DNA of 32,852 bases from Acidobacteriota bacterium (GTDB lineage: Bacteria > Acidobacteriota > Terriglobia > UBA7540): positions 1 through 32,852 of the forward strand of contig QHZN01000214.1 in NCBI GenBank assembly GCA_003225365.1. Reading direction: 5' to 3'. The notes under the pieces are model-generated. The model saw only the letters and a list, made by a program, of their open reading frames with translations, made no database searches and was not told the origin of the DNA. The position numbers were made by a program, and so were the translations under genes. This document shows, one piece after another, positions 8,233 to 15,132 of this stretch; positions within the stretch are counted from its first letter, which is position 1; every line of letters starts with the position of its first letter.

Positions 8233-8248
8233 TAAGGAGAATCCTCCC

Positions 8249-8611
8249 ATGACCGTGCTCGAAAAGATCGAACAGCAGCAAATGAAAAAAGACTTGCCCC
8301 AATTTCGCGCGGGCGATAACGTGCGCGTCCACGTCAAAATTAAAGAGGGCGATAAGGAAAGGATTCAGGTTTTCGAAGGGACGGTCATCGGCCAGCGGCG
8401 CGCGCAGAACCACTCCACGTTTACGGTGCGCAAGATTTCCTTCGGCCACGGCGTCGAGCGCATCTTCCCGCTCCACTCCCCGGTGATTGATAAGATCGAG
8501 GTCGTGCGCACGGGCCGCGTCCGCCGCGCCAAGCTCTATTACCTCCGCAAGCTCAAGGGCAAGGCCGCGCGCATCCGCGAAGATCGTAGCGAACAGGAAG
8601 CGTCGTCCTAA
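8249..8611 (+). CDS. rplS: 50S ribosomal protein bL19
   Basis: A 120-residue protein at the interface of the ribosomal subunits. Family landmarks are [55 protein letters not shown] and [19 protein letters not shown]. The length is normal, with a short acidic tail. ATG 8249 has an AAGGAG site at 8234-8239. Its place after trmD is conserved in very many bacteria. Confidence 0.97.
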   Translation: MTVLEKIEQQQMKKDLPQFRAGDNVRVHVKIKEGDKERIQVFEGTVIGQRRAQNHSTFTVRKISFGHGVERIFPLHSPVIDKIEVVRTGRVRRAKLYYLRKLKGKAARIREDRSEQEASS

Positions 8612-8700
8612 GCCCTGACGCCGTCCCCCCTGGCGCACTTTTGGGTTTATGATCTTGGCGACCTCCCTCTCCGTCGGGCCGCGAATTCATCCCTGGGGCT

Positions 8701-8889
8701 CTAGAAAAACATTTCCGGGGAGGCGTGGTAGCGTTCGCTCAACCTCTTGATATGGTCCTTGTTCAACTCCCGCTTACCGCTTAGGATTTCCGACACATTG
8801 CTCTGCGCCCCGAACTCGTCCACAGGGTCTTGCGGCTTGAGACTGTGAGGCCATTCTTCGCGGCTGGCTGGCTGTGGTAAACTGGCCAT
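8701..8889 (-). pseudogene. HigA-like antitoxin remnant (Xre-type helix-turn-helix fragment)
   Basis: The 62-residue frame ends SNVSEILSGKRELNKDHIKR and then SERYHASPEMFF. This closely resembles the last part of HigA-family (COG5499) antitoxins, where VSEILSGKRELN lies in the recognition region and SPxxFF near the end. The first 30 residues do not form the expected start of the helix-turn-helix, and full HigA proteins of this class have about 100-140 residues. No toxin gene lies next to it. I read it as a decayed fragment, oriented divergently from rnhB; a short functional protein is possible but unlikely. The stretch 8612-8700 shows nothing else. Confidence 0.55.
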
Positions 8890-8898
8890 CGTTCGGTT

Positions 8899-9585
8899 AT
8901 GCCGCGCGCGCTCGAGCCCAAAGACCTTCGCTGCACCCGCCGCTTTGAAGGCTTGGCCATGCGCCAGGGCTGGCGGCGTGTGGCTGGCTGCGACGAAGCA
9001 GGCCGCGGCGCCCTCATCGGCCCTCTTTACGCCGCGGCGGTCATCCTCGACCCTGACCATCCGATCGTGGGCGTCGACGATTCGAAGAAACTCACCGCCC
9101 CTGAGCGCCTGGAGCTCGCCGAAATAATCCGCGCGCTGGCGATTGCTTGGCGCGTGGTCGCGGTGGAAGCAACCGAAATTGATGTGCTGAACGTTTACGA
9201 GGCGTCGCGGCAGGCGATGCTGCGCGCGCTCCGGGCGCTCGAGCCCGCTCCCGACTTTGTCCTAACGGACGCCATGCCGCTTCATCGTGCCGGGAGGGAC
9301 GGCGCAGCCTTCCGCATTCCCCATCGCGCCCTCATCCACGGCGACGCCCGCTCGGTTTCGATCGCCGCCGCTTCGATTCTCGCCAAGGTCGAGCGCGACG
9401 CGCACATGGTGGAGCTCGACCGCCTCTATCCTCAGTACGAGCTTGCCAGGAACAAGGGATACGGCACCCCCGAGCACTTGGCGGGGCTCGCGCGGCATGG
9501 CCCGTGCCCCGAGCATCGAAAGACTTTTCAACCCGTCAAAGATTATCTGCTTCCCCTCTTCCCGTTCTCGCCTGGCGCGGCCTAG
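8899..9585 (+). CDS. rnhB: Ribonuclease HII
   Basis: A 228-residue enzyme that cuts RNA in RNA-DNA hybrids and removes single ribonucleotides from DNA. The acidic active site is visible in GCDEAGRGALIGPL (Asp and Glu at about 32-33). Further family marks are VDDSKKL, the later catalytic aspartate in VLTDAMPL, GDARSVSIAAASILAKVERD and the YELARNKGYGTPEH tail motif. ATG 8899 gives an N-terminus (TRRFEGLAMRQGWRRVAGCD) that aligns well with the family; ATG 8959 would remove part of it. No strong ribosome-binding site is seen. It completes the translation cluster and is followed by repeats. Confidence 0.95.
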   Translation: MPRALEPKDLRCTRRFEGLAMRQGWRRVAGCDEAGRGALIGPLYAAAVILDPDHPIVGVDDSKKLTAPERLELAEIIRALAIAWRVVAVEATEIDVLNVYEASRQAMLRALRALEPAPDFVLTDAMPLHRAGRDGAAFRIPHRALIHGDARSVSIAAASILAKVERDAHMVELDRLYPQYELARNKGYGTPEHLAGLARHGPCPEHRKTFQPVKDYLLPLFPFSPGAA

Positions 9586-9611
9586 CAGGATGATGAATAA
9601 CCTCTCGAGGA

Positions 9612-9840
9612 TGTCATTCTGAGGAGTCCCGATTCACTCCATCGGGACGACGAAGAATCTGCTTTCTTATTGATTTGTCGAAAAGCAGATCCTCCGCGGA
9701 GTTTACCCTGAGCGGGAAAGAAGGGATTCTTCGCTCCGCTCAGAATGACAAGCGAAGAGCTTGCCCTGAGCGAAGCGAATGGGGCTCAGGATGACATGCG
9801 AAGAGCCTGCCCCGAGTAGAGTGAAGGGGCTCAGAGTGAC
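9612..9840. repeat. TGTCATTCTGAG-family repeat cluster, copy 2
   Basis: At least four units in both orientations fill the 336-bp gap between rnhB and pyrC. They include TGTCATTCTGAG at 9612, GAGTTTACCCTGAGCG at about 9699, GGGATTCTTCGCTCCGCTC at about 9723 and a degraded tail to 9840. The middle shares about 65 bp with the copies near 18000 and 25700. The final GTGACC appears to contribute to the pyrC -35 box. Confidence 0.8.
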
Positions 9841-9863
9841 CGCCCTCGAACCGATGCTATACT
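9836..9863 (+). promoter_or_regulatory. pyrC promoter with extended -10
   Basis: TATACT at 9858-9863 is preceded by TGC, giving an extended -10 (TGnTATACT). GTGACC at 9836-9841 is a partial -35 with a 16-bp spacer and belongs to the end of the repeat cluster. The predicted start near 9870 gives a leader of about 50 nt. Confidence 0.5.
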
Positions 9864-9892
9864 CTCTCCGAAACATCGAAGAAAGCGTTGCG

Positions 9893-9912
9893 AGTCCGTC
9901 GGCTGACGGACT
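9893..9912 (+). promoter_or_regulatory. Leader hairpin immediately before the pyrC ribosome-binding site
   Basis: AGTCCGTC (9893-9900) and GACGGACT (9905-9912) form a perfect 8-bp stem with a GGCT loop. The GGAG ribosome-binding site follows at 9913-9916, touching the hairpin, and the ATG is at 9922. In E. coli pyrC a leader hairpin controls translation. Here the site is adjacent to the stem rather than inside it, so any control is inference. Confidence 0.5.
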
Positions 9913-9921
9913 GGAGTCGAG

Positions 9922-11238
9922 ATGGCCTCTCTGCTGATAAGAGGCGGGCGGGTGGTTTCTCCCGAGGACGGGCTGGACGGCGCGATGGACGTGCTGCTGG
10001 AGGGCGTCGTAGTCCGCCAGATTGCTCCGCGCATCGAAGCGCGCGCGGACGAGGTGCTCGACGCGCACGGCCAAATCGTTGCGCCGGGCTTCATTGACTT
10101 GCATTGCCACCTCCGCGAGCCGGGCCTGCCTGCGCAGGCAGGCTTGCCTTCAGAGGCAGGCGGCGAGCTTTCGGAAACTCTCGAGACCGGCTTGCGGGCG
10201 GCAGTGGCCGGTGGTTTCACCGCCGTCTGCGCGATGCCGAACACTCAGCCGGTCAACGATTGCGCCGAAGCGACTGCGGCGATGACGGCGAAGGCTCGCC
10301 GGCTCGGCCTCGCGCGCCTGTTTCCCATCGCCGCAGTGACTATCGGTAGCCAGGGCGAGGCGCTCACGCATTCCCGCGCGCTTGTCGCCGCGGGCGCCAT
10401 AGCTTTCTCCGATGACGGACGTCCCGTGCGGACTGCCGGGCTGATGCACATGGCGCTCGACCGCGCGCGCGCCTTGGGTGTCCCCATCATTGACCACTGC
10501 GAAGACTTGGCGCTTTCTTCAGGCGGCGTGCTCGACGACGGCCCGGTTGCGCGTCGGCTCGGCGTCAAAGGCATCCCCGCAAAATCGGAGGAAGTTTGTT
10601 TGGCGCGCGACCTGGAGTTGGCGGAAGCGACCGGCGGGCATTTCCACGCCGCGCACCTCTCGACGGCGGGCTCTATCGCATTGATGCGCGATGCCAAGCG
10701 GCGAGGCGTAAACGCCACGTGTGAAGTCATGCCGCACCACTTCACGCTCACCGACGATGCCGTTCTCCGCTACGGCACGAACGCCAAAATGAATCCACCG
10801 CTCCGAAGCGCCCGCGACCTGGCCGCCCTGCTTGCCGGCATCGCCGACGGCACGGTGGACGCTATCGCCACCGACCACGCGCCCCACGCACTGACGCTCA
10901 AGGCGAAGCCCCTGGCCGAAGCGCCGTTCGGAGTGACAGGCTTTGAGACTGCGCTCGCCCTCGCCCTGACGCAGTTGGTCCGCCCGGGAATCATTTCTTT
11001 GCCGCGCTTGGTTTCGCTGATGAGCGTGAATCCTGCGCGCATCATCCACCAGGCCCTGGGCCGGCTCCAGGTGGGCAGCCCCGCAGACATCACCGTCTTC
11101 GACCCCAACCTCGATTGGACTTTCCGCGCCTCCGACTCACGCTCGAAAAGCCGTAACTCGCCGTTCGACGGGTGGGAGTTCAAAGGCGCCGTCACCGCCA
11201 CAATTGTCGGCGGAAGGGTTGTATATCAGCGAAGCTAA
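9922..11238 (+). CDS. pyrC: Dihydroorotase (class I, zinc amidohydrolase) with a repeat-encoded insertion
   Basis: A 438-residue enzyme that cyclises carbamoyl-aspartate to dihydroorotate, the third step of UMP synthesis. Zinc ligands and active-site segments are visible: HCHLREPG (61-68), GGFTAVCAMPNTQP, AFSDDGRPV, PIIDHCED, FHAAHLSTAGS, and AIATDHAPH near 310-320. Directly after REPG, residues 69-80 read LPAQAGLPSEAG, encoded by two tandem 18-bp palindromic units (10126-10161). Relatives have only about three residues between REPG and the following ETxETG, so this is an in-frame insertion in a flexible active-site loop. The rest is intact, including the C-terminal GSPADITVFDPN barrel strands, so I expect a functional enzyme. 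It is separate from pyrE and pyrF, which lie on the other strand. Confidence 0.95.
   Translation: MASLLIRGGRVVSPEDGLDGAMDVLLEGVVVRQIAPRIEARADEVLDAHGQIVAPGFIDLHCHLREPGLPAQAGLPSEAGGELSETLETGLRAAVAGGFTAVCAMPNTQPVNDCAEATAAMTAKARRLGLARLFPIAAVTIGSQGEALTHSRALVAAGAIAFSDDGRPVRTAGLMHMALDRARALGVPIIDHCEDLALSSGGVLDDGPVARRLGVKGIPAKSEEVCLARDLELAEATGGHFHAAHLSTAGSIALMRDAKRRGVNATCEVMPHHFTLTDDAVLRYGTNAKMNPPLRSARDLAALLAGIADGTVDAIATDHAPHALTLKAKPLAEAPFGVTGFETALALALTQLVRPGIISLPRLVSLMSVNPARIIHQALGRLQVGSPADITVFDPNLDWTFRASDSRSKSRNSPFDGWEFKGAVTATIVGGRVVYQRS
10124..10161 (+). repeat. Tandem pair of protein-coding palindromic repeats inside pyrC
   Basis: GCCTGCCTGCGCAGGCAGGC at 10124-10143 is a perfect 20-bp palindrome. 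The next 18 bp (10144-10161) is a diverged second unit with arms GCCT/AGGC. In the pyrC frame the two units read LPAQAG and LPSEAG. The length, 36 bp, preserves the frame. Confidence 0.85.
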
Positions 11239-11307
11239 TTGGCCTTTCCTTGCGCCCCGGAACCTCGGAGGAAAACTGACGGGTTGCTTCGATTCGTTTG
11301 TTGTGCG

Positions 11308-11410
11308 GCTTCCGGGCTTTACGGCGGGGATGCCAGCTTTGCAAAGGGGGCATTGCGCGGGGTCGTAGTTTTGGACTTCCAGCGTCACGAGGGCGGCTTT
11401 GGGAAAGGTT
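11308..11410 (-). pseudogene. Duplicated 3' fragment of pyrE
   Basis: On the minus strand this encodes TLEVQNYDPAQCPLCKAGIP and then AVKPGSR, nearly the same as the C-terminus of the intact PyrE (TLEVQNYDPANCPLCKAGIP, AVKPGSR) at 13689-14279. DNA identity is roughly three quarters over about 100 bp by eye, beginning with the shared GCTTCCGGGCTTTACGG. No PRPP-binding region is present, and the frame runs on without a stop into antisense pyrC. It is therefore a remnant, in the same orientation as the intact gene 2.4 kb away. The remaining parts of the 355-bp gap (11239-11307 and 11411-11475) show no other gene. Confidence 0.7.
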
Positions 11411-11475
11411 ATGTGACCCGATAAATCCAAATCGGCGGCGGGAAAAAACTTATCCCATCCTAGGTATAACCCTGC

Positions 11476-11504
11476 TTGACTTTTGAGCAAGCCTTCAAGA
11501 GAAT
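11476..11504 (+). promoter_or_regulatory. Candidate promoter for the secreted Asp-box protein
   Basis: TTGACT (11476-11481), a 17-bp spacer and GAGAAT (11499-11504) lie 90 bp before the ATG at 11594. The -10 match is four of six. Confidence 0.3.
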
Positions 11505-11593
11505 TCCTTGCATGGCGTAACTTCTCAGGCGGTCGCCCTGGCAGGCGTCAATAAGCTTGAGGAGGCGCAAGCCAGGAGGAGGTCTGAATTCAG

Positions 11594-13336
11594 ATGATGA
11601 AAAAACATTGGGGTTGTATTGCGTTGGTTCTCACGGCTCTGGCCGGGATCACAATGGACATTGCTTATCTCGGAACCGCTCAGCCCGTCCTCGCACAAAC
11701 TCCAGCGGGAGAGCACGGTTGTCCATCCCCGACGGCGATTCCTCCGTACGTGGGGAAGGGAACGAGCGTCTTCAGTCCGAATCAAAACCTATGCCTGCCT
11801 CAGTTGGCGCCTGTGCCGACAAGTCTGAGTGTCCTCGCCTTCATCGTCCAGGGGGTGGAGCCGGGTGACCGCGTAGATTCCCAAGGGGGCGTTTACGTGG
11901 TATCGATCCGGGGCGTGCCCGGGGGAGTGGACTTGTGGCGCTGGTCTTCTCCCCTCGACGGCGGAGTCAATGCGAACGGAACGCTTCCCTTCAAGTACGA
12001 GGGTCAGCCTGATAATTGCGGGATTTACTCCTTCACGGAGGGGGGGTGCGCGAATAACGTCGGCAGCCTCACAAATCTCGGGGTTGCCCCAGGAGGCGGG
12101 GACGCCGATATTGCCATAAATGCGCCTGACCCCAACAACTCGAATGTTCCCAACCTTCCTCTGACCAGCCTGACCTTGGCGCCGGGCGTAACGGCCACGC
12201 ATTCCAGTAATCGAGGCGACAGTTTTACGGCGCCTAACGTTGTCGCAGCCTTGATCCCCGGCGACGACCGCATGTGGAACGATGCCACCGACATTTCGAC
12301 CGTTTACATGAGCTATCACGACGTGGCCACATTCAACATTGACGTGCAGCGCTCGACGGATGGGGGCGTGACTTACGATGCTGGCGCGGGTGAAGCCATT
12401 GACGCCTCAACTTTCCCGGCTGCGGGCGACGTTACAGCCACCTCCAGTGCCAACATCGCCGGCCAAATCCGCGTTGACAATAGCGGCTGCCCGAGCCGCG
12501 GGAACCTCTATTCGGTCTTTGTCGCCCCTGATAAACTTACGGAAAACGTCAACGGGGGTCCCCTGCGCACCGTTTACGTTGGTGTTTCAACCGATGCCAA
12601 GTTGGGGGAGCCTCTCTTTACATTTACCGACCACAAGGTTTTCACCAGTCCGTTGGGTTCACTGGGGGCGACGAACGGGTTGGGTCAGATTTTTCCGGCG
12701 CTCGCCACGGACGACTTTGGGTATGTTTATGCCGTCTGGTCTGACAACACGAACATTTTTTTCTCCTCGTCCTCGAATCAGGGCACGACGTGGACCCCCC
12801 CCTTGCGTGTGAACTCGGGTTCCACGGGGGGCAATTCGAACGTCTTCCCCTGGGTGGCTGCGGATGCGAATGGCCACGCCGTAGTAGTGTGGCTAGGGGC
12901 GAACTTGCCCGGCAACTCGAACGATCCGGCAGCAATGGAGGAGACGTGCACGGACGGGACCAACAGTTGCTGGGCCCAGTGGCATGTTTACATGGCGGAG
13001 ACTGTCAATGGCCATGCGGCCGTAGCGTCGTTCAAGCAGTCTACGGCGAGCGATCATGTCATTCACTCGGGGACCGTTTCGACGGGCGGCCTTGGGGGCA
13101 GCGCCAATCGCAACTTGGCCGACTTTTTCCAGGTGGCGCTCGACCGCCAACACCGGGCCAATATCACCTATGCTGACGACCATGTGGTGAGTCCCCTGTG
13201 CACTTCGCAATCGCCGGGCCACTGCGCTGCCGACGACCCGGCATCTTTCCGCGAGGGCCAGCCTTACTTCACCTATCAACTGAAGGCCAATTCCAAAATC
13301 GTCTTGAACGGTACTTGCGCGGCGACGCCGAAATGA
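11594..13336 (+). CDS. Secreted protein with Asp-box (BNR-like) repeats, sialidase-fold-like
   Basis: A 580-residue protein. ATG 11594 follows an AGGAGGAGG ribosome-binding site at 11574-11582; an ATG at 11597 is equally possible. Residues 1-35 are a signal peptide (CIALVLTALAGITMDIAYLG core, cleavage probably near VLAQ). The body has no further membrane helix and contains Asp-box-like motifs: RSTDGGVTYD, SSNRGDSFT and SSNQGTTWT, each followed by a beta-strand pattern such as VYAVWSDN or VFPWVAADANG. This suggests a beta-propeller of the sialidase/BNR type. I do not see a confident arginine triad or nucleophilic tyrosine, so enzyme activity is unproven. Several paired cysteines suit an exported protein. 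It sits alone between two pyrE 3' sequences and is followed by repeats, which hints at an inserted segment. Confidence 0.75.
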   Translation: MMKKHWGCIALVLTALAGITMDIAYLGTAQPVLAQTPAGEHGCPSPTAIPPYVGKGTSVFSPNQNLCLPQLAPVPTSLSVLAFIVQGVEPGDRVDSQGGVYVVSIRGVPGGVDLWRWSSPLDGGVNANGTLPFKYEGQPDNCGIYSFTEGGCANNVGSLTNLGVAPGGGDADIAINAPDPNNSNVPNLPLTSLTLAPGVTATHSSNRGDSFTAPNVVAALIPGDDRMWNDATDISTVYMSYHDVATFNIDVQRSTDGGVTYDAGAGEAIDASTFPAAGDVTATSSANIAGQIRVDNSGCPSRGNLYSVFVAPDKLTENVNGGPLRTVYVGVSTDAKLGEPLFTFTDHKVFTSPLGSLGATNGLGQIFPALATDDFGYVYAVWSDNTNIFFSSSSNQGTTWTPPLRVNSGSTGGNSNVFPWVAADANGHAVVVWLGANLPGNSNDPAAMEETCTDGTNSCWAQWHVYMAETVNGHAAVASFKQSTASDHVIHSGTVSTGGLGGSANRNLADFFQVALDRQHRANITYADDHVVSPLCTSQSPGHCAADDPASFREGQPYFTYQLKANSKIVLNGTCAATPK

Positions 13337-13483
13337 AGAAATGAGGGGGTCCCAAATCGGCATGCGAGATCAAGATGATGAAGAACTATTGCGAGGCTGT
13401 CACCTCCAACCCTTCGCTTGTCATGCTGAGTCCCGATCGTGGCGGGTGAAAAGGATCTGCTCTTCGACAATTCAATGACTTAG

Positions 13484-13613
13484 CAGGCTGATGAAAAATT
13501 GTCTTACGTTGTCATTCTGAGCGAAGCGAAGAATCCCTCTTATTGATTTCAAACCAGTGCGAGATGCTTCGCTGCGCTCAGCATGACATTTCGCCGTGTT
13601 TTTCATCAGCCTG
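13484..13613. mobile_element. 130-bp MITE-like element with 15-bp terminal inverted repeats and TTAG duplication
   Basis: The ends CAGGCTGATGAAAAA (13484-13498) and TTTTTCATCAGCCTG (13599-13613) are perfect inverse copies. TTAG flanks both sides (13480-13483 and 13614-13617), as expected for a target-site duplication. Inside is the TGTCATTCTGAGCGAAGC unit (about 13510) and its inverse (about 13566-13588). No coding sequence fits, so it would depend on a transposase elsewhere. Related fragments occupy the rest of this 352-bp gap, for example TGTCATGCTGAG at 13419-13430 and a diverged piece at 13620-13680. Confidence 0.8.
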
Positions 13614-13688
13614 TTAGGAGATCCCTCTTCGTCCTGATGAGTCGGGACCCCTGAGAATGATATCGCGGAGGGGTTCTTAATCAGCCTT

Positions 13689-14279
13689 TTAAGGAGGGTT
13701 TCTGCTTCCGGGCTTTACGGCCGGGATGCCGGCTTTGCAGAGCGGACAATTGGCGGGATCGTAGTTCTGGACTTCGAGGGTCAAAAGCGATGCCGTGGGC
13801 AGGTGGAATTCGGCGTTGCCTCCGCTGCGGTCCACTAGCGCGCCGACGCCGACCACCCGCGCCCCAGCTTGCTCAACAGTGGCGATGGTTTCTATCGTCG
13901 AGCCGCCGGTCGTAATGACGTCTTCCACGACAACTGTGGGCTCGCCGGGAGTGAAGCGGAATCCCCGGCGGAGGGTCATCACATCCCGCTTGGCGGGATC
14001 TCGCTCCGTGAACACGGCTCGGACGCCCACGCCCAATGCCCGTGCCACTTCATGCGCCACAATCACGCCGCCGAGCGCTGGCGCGGCAACGACTTTCGGC
14101 TTTAGTTGTTGCAGTTTCCAGCCGAGCTGTTTGCCAAGAGATTCGGCAAGGCGAGGGTGTTGGAGCACCAGCGCGCATTGGATGTAGCGGTCGCTGTGGA
14201 GACCAGAGGAGAGCCTGAAATGGCCTTCCAGGAGCGCAGAATTCTTTCGAAAGATTTCGAGGATCTCGTTCGCGTCCAT
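13689..14279 (-). CDS. pyrE: Orotate phosphoribosyltransferase
   Basis: A 196-residue type I phosphoribosyltransferase that joins orotate to PRPP to give OMP, the fifth step of UMP synthesis. The PRPP-binding loop is TVVVEDVITTGGSTIETI. Upstream are LSSGLHSDRYIQCALVLQHP, APALGGVIVAHEVARALG and VFTERDPAKRDVMTLRRGF, matching the family. The C-terminal tail carries CPLC within TLEVQNYDPANCPLC. The start ATG 14279 gives MDANEILEIFRKNSALLEGH, the usual N-terminus. It follows pyrF by 22 bp in the same direction, so the two are probably co-transcribed. A shorter copy of its 3' end lies at 11308-11410. Confidence 0.95.
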   Translation of the reverse strand: MDANEILEIFRKNSALLEGHFRLSSGLHSDRYIQCALVLQHPRLAESLGKQLGWKLQQLKPKVVAAPALGGVIVAHEVARALGVGVRAVFTERDPAKRDVMTLRRGFRFTPGEPTVVVEDVITTGGSTIETIATVEQAGARVVGVGALVDRSGGNAEFHLPTASLLTLEVQNYDPANCPLCKAGIPAVKPGSRNPP

Positions 14280-14301
14280 TCTTGCTTCGAGCGAGTCGGG
14301 T

Positions 14302-15072
14302 TTAATGCAGGGGCTGGCCGACCCTGCCTGCGGACCCTGCCTGCGCAGGCAGGTCAGGCGCCAGCGCGGCTTCCATCTCGCGCACGATCGCGTCGGCGGC
14401 CGCAACCGGGTCAGGAGCTTCGGTGATGGGTCGGCCGACGACGAGGTAATCGGCTCCTGCCTGGATGGCGGCTGCCGGCGTCGCGCGCCGCTTCTGTTCG
14501 TTTGCATCCGCGCCCGCGGGGCGGATGCCGGGAGTGACGATCTGAAAGGCGCTTCCGAGTTCGCGGCGAATCGGCGCGATTTCTTCCGGAGAAGCCACCA
14601 CACCATCGAGGCCCGCCCGCGCGGCGAGCCTCGCCAGCCGCACGGCCTGTTCTTCGGGACTCGTTCCAGCTCCGATCTCATCCAGGTCTTCGCGCCCGAG
14701 GCTGGTCAAGACCGTGACGGCGAGGATCAGGGGACCGTGGCCGTTCCTCGCGCCCTCTTCGGCGCCTGCGCGCGCCGCCTCCATCATCTTGCGCCCACCG
14801 GTGGCGTGCACGTTGAACATCGCGACGCCCGCCGCCGCCGCTTCGCGCGCCGCCGCCCGAACGGTATTCGGGATGTCGTGGAATTTCAGGTCGAGGAAAA
14901 CTTTATCTCCTTCGGCCACCAGGTACCGCACTAGGAACGGGCCCTCACCCGTAAATATGACCGGCCCGACTTTGAATAGGCCGACATGGCCGCGCAATCG
15001 TTCGGCGAGTCGCGCCGCCGCGTCCGCGCTCGCGAGGTCAAGCGCCACAATCAGCTTTTCCTGCGCAGCCAT
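14302..15072 (-). CDS. pyrF: Orotidine 5'-phosphate decarboxylase with a repeat-derived C-terminal tail
   Basis: A 256-residue TIM-barrel enzyme that makes UMP from OMP. It has the catalytic DLKFHDIPNT motif (Asp-Lys-x-x-x-Asp), the N-terminal LIVALDLASADAA, NVHATGG, LTSLG, TPGIRPAGADANEQKR and YLVVGRPITEAPDP. The normal fold ends near VREMEAALAP. The last 17 residues, DLPAQAGSAGRVGQPLH, come from one perfect and one partial copy of the 18-bp palindrome (14323-14353). The extension lies beyond the last helix and should not harm catalysis. It lies between the hypothetical gene and pyrE in a minus-strand run. Confidence 0.95.
   Translation of the reverse strand: MAAQEKLIVALDLASADAAARLAERLRGHVGLFKVGPVIFTGEGPFLVRYLVAEGDKVFLDLKFHDIPNTVRAAAREAAAAGVAMFNVHATGGRKMMEAARAGAEEGARNGHGPLILAVTVLTSLGREDLDEIGAGTSPEEQAVRLARLAARAGLDGVVASPEEIAPIRRELGSAFQIVTPGIRPAGADANEQKRRATPAAAIQAGADYLVVGRPITEAPDPVAAADAIVREMEAALAPDLPAQAGSAGRVGQPLH
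14323..14353 (-). repeat. Palindromic repeat forming the 3' end of pyrF
   Basis: CCTGCCTGCGCAGGCAGG at 14336-14353 is a perfect palindrome identical to the core in pyrC. A half copy, CCTGCCTGCGG, lies at 14323-14333. Together they encode most of the PyrF tail (LPAQAGSAGR). Confidence 0.85.
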
Positions 15073-15132
15073 TCTCTGCGGCGATTATAAGGCATGGTCC
15101 GCCTAAGGTGAATTGGAAAATCGCCCCGCGGC

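Noticed and set aside
9586-9921. Repeat arrays considered as a CRISPR locus (here and at 7174, 17925, 25604)
   Set aside because: Units are irregularly spaced, occur in both orientations and lack uniform spacers; no cas genes are present.
11137-11490. 117-residue minus-strand frame containing the PyrE-like tail, taken as an intact small gene
   Set aside because: Only the middle 34 residues resemble PyrE; the frame runs into antisense pyrC and its start lacks support, so a remnant is the better reading.
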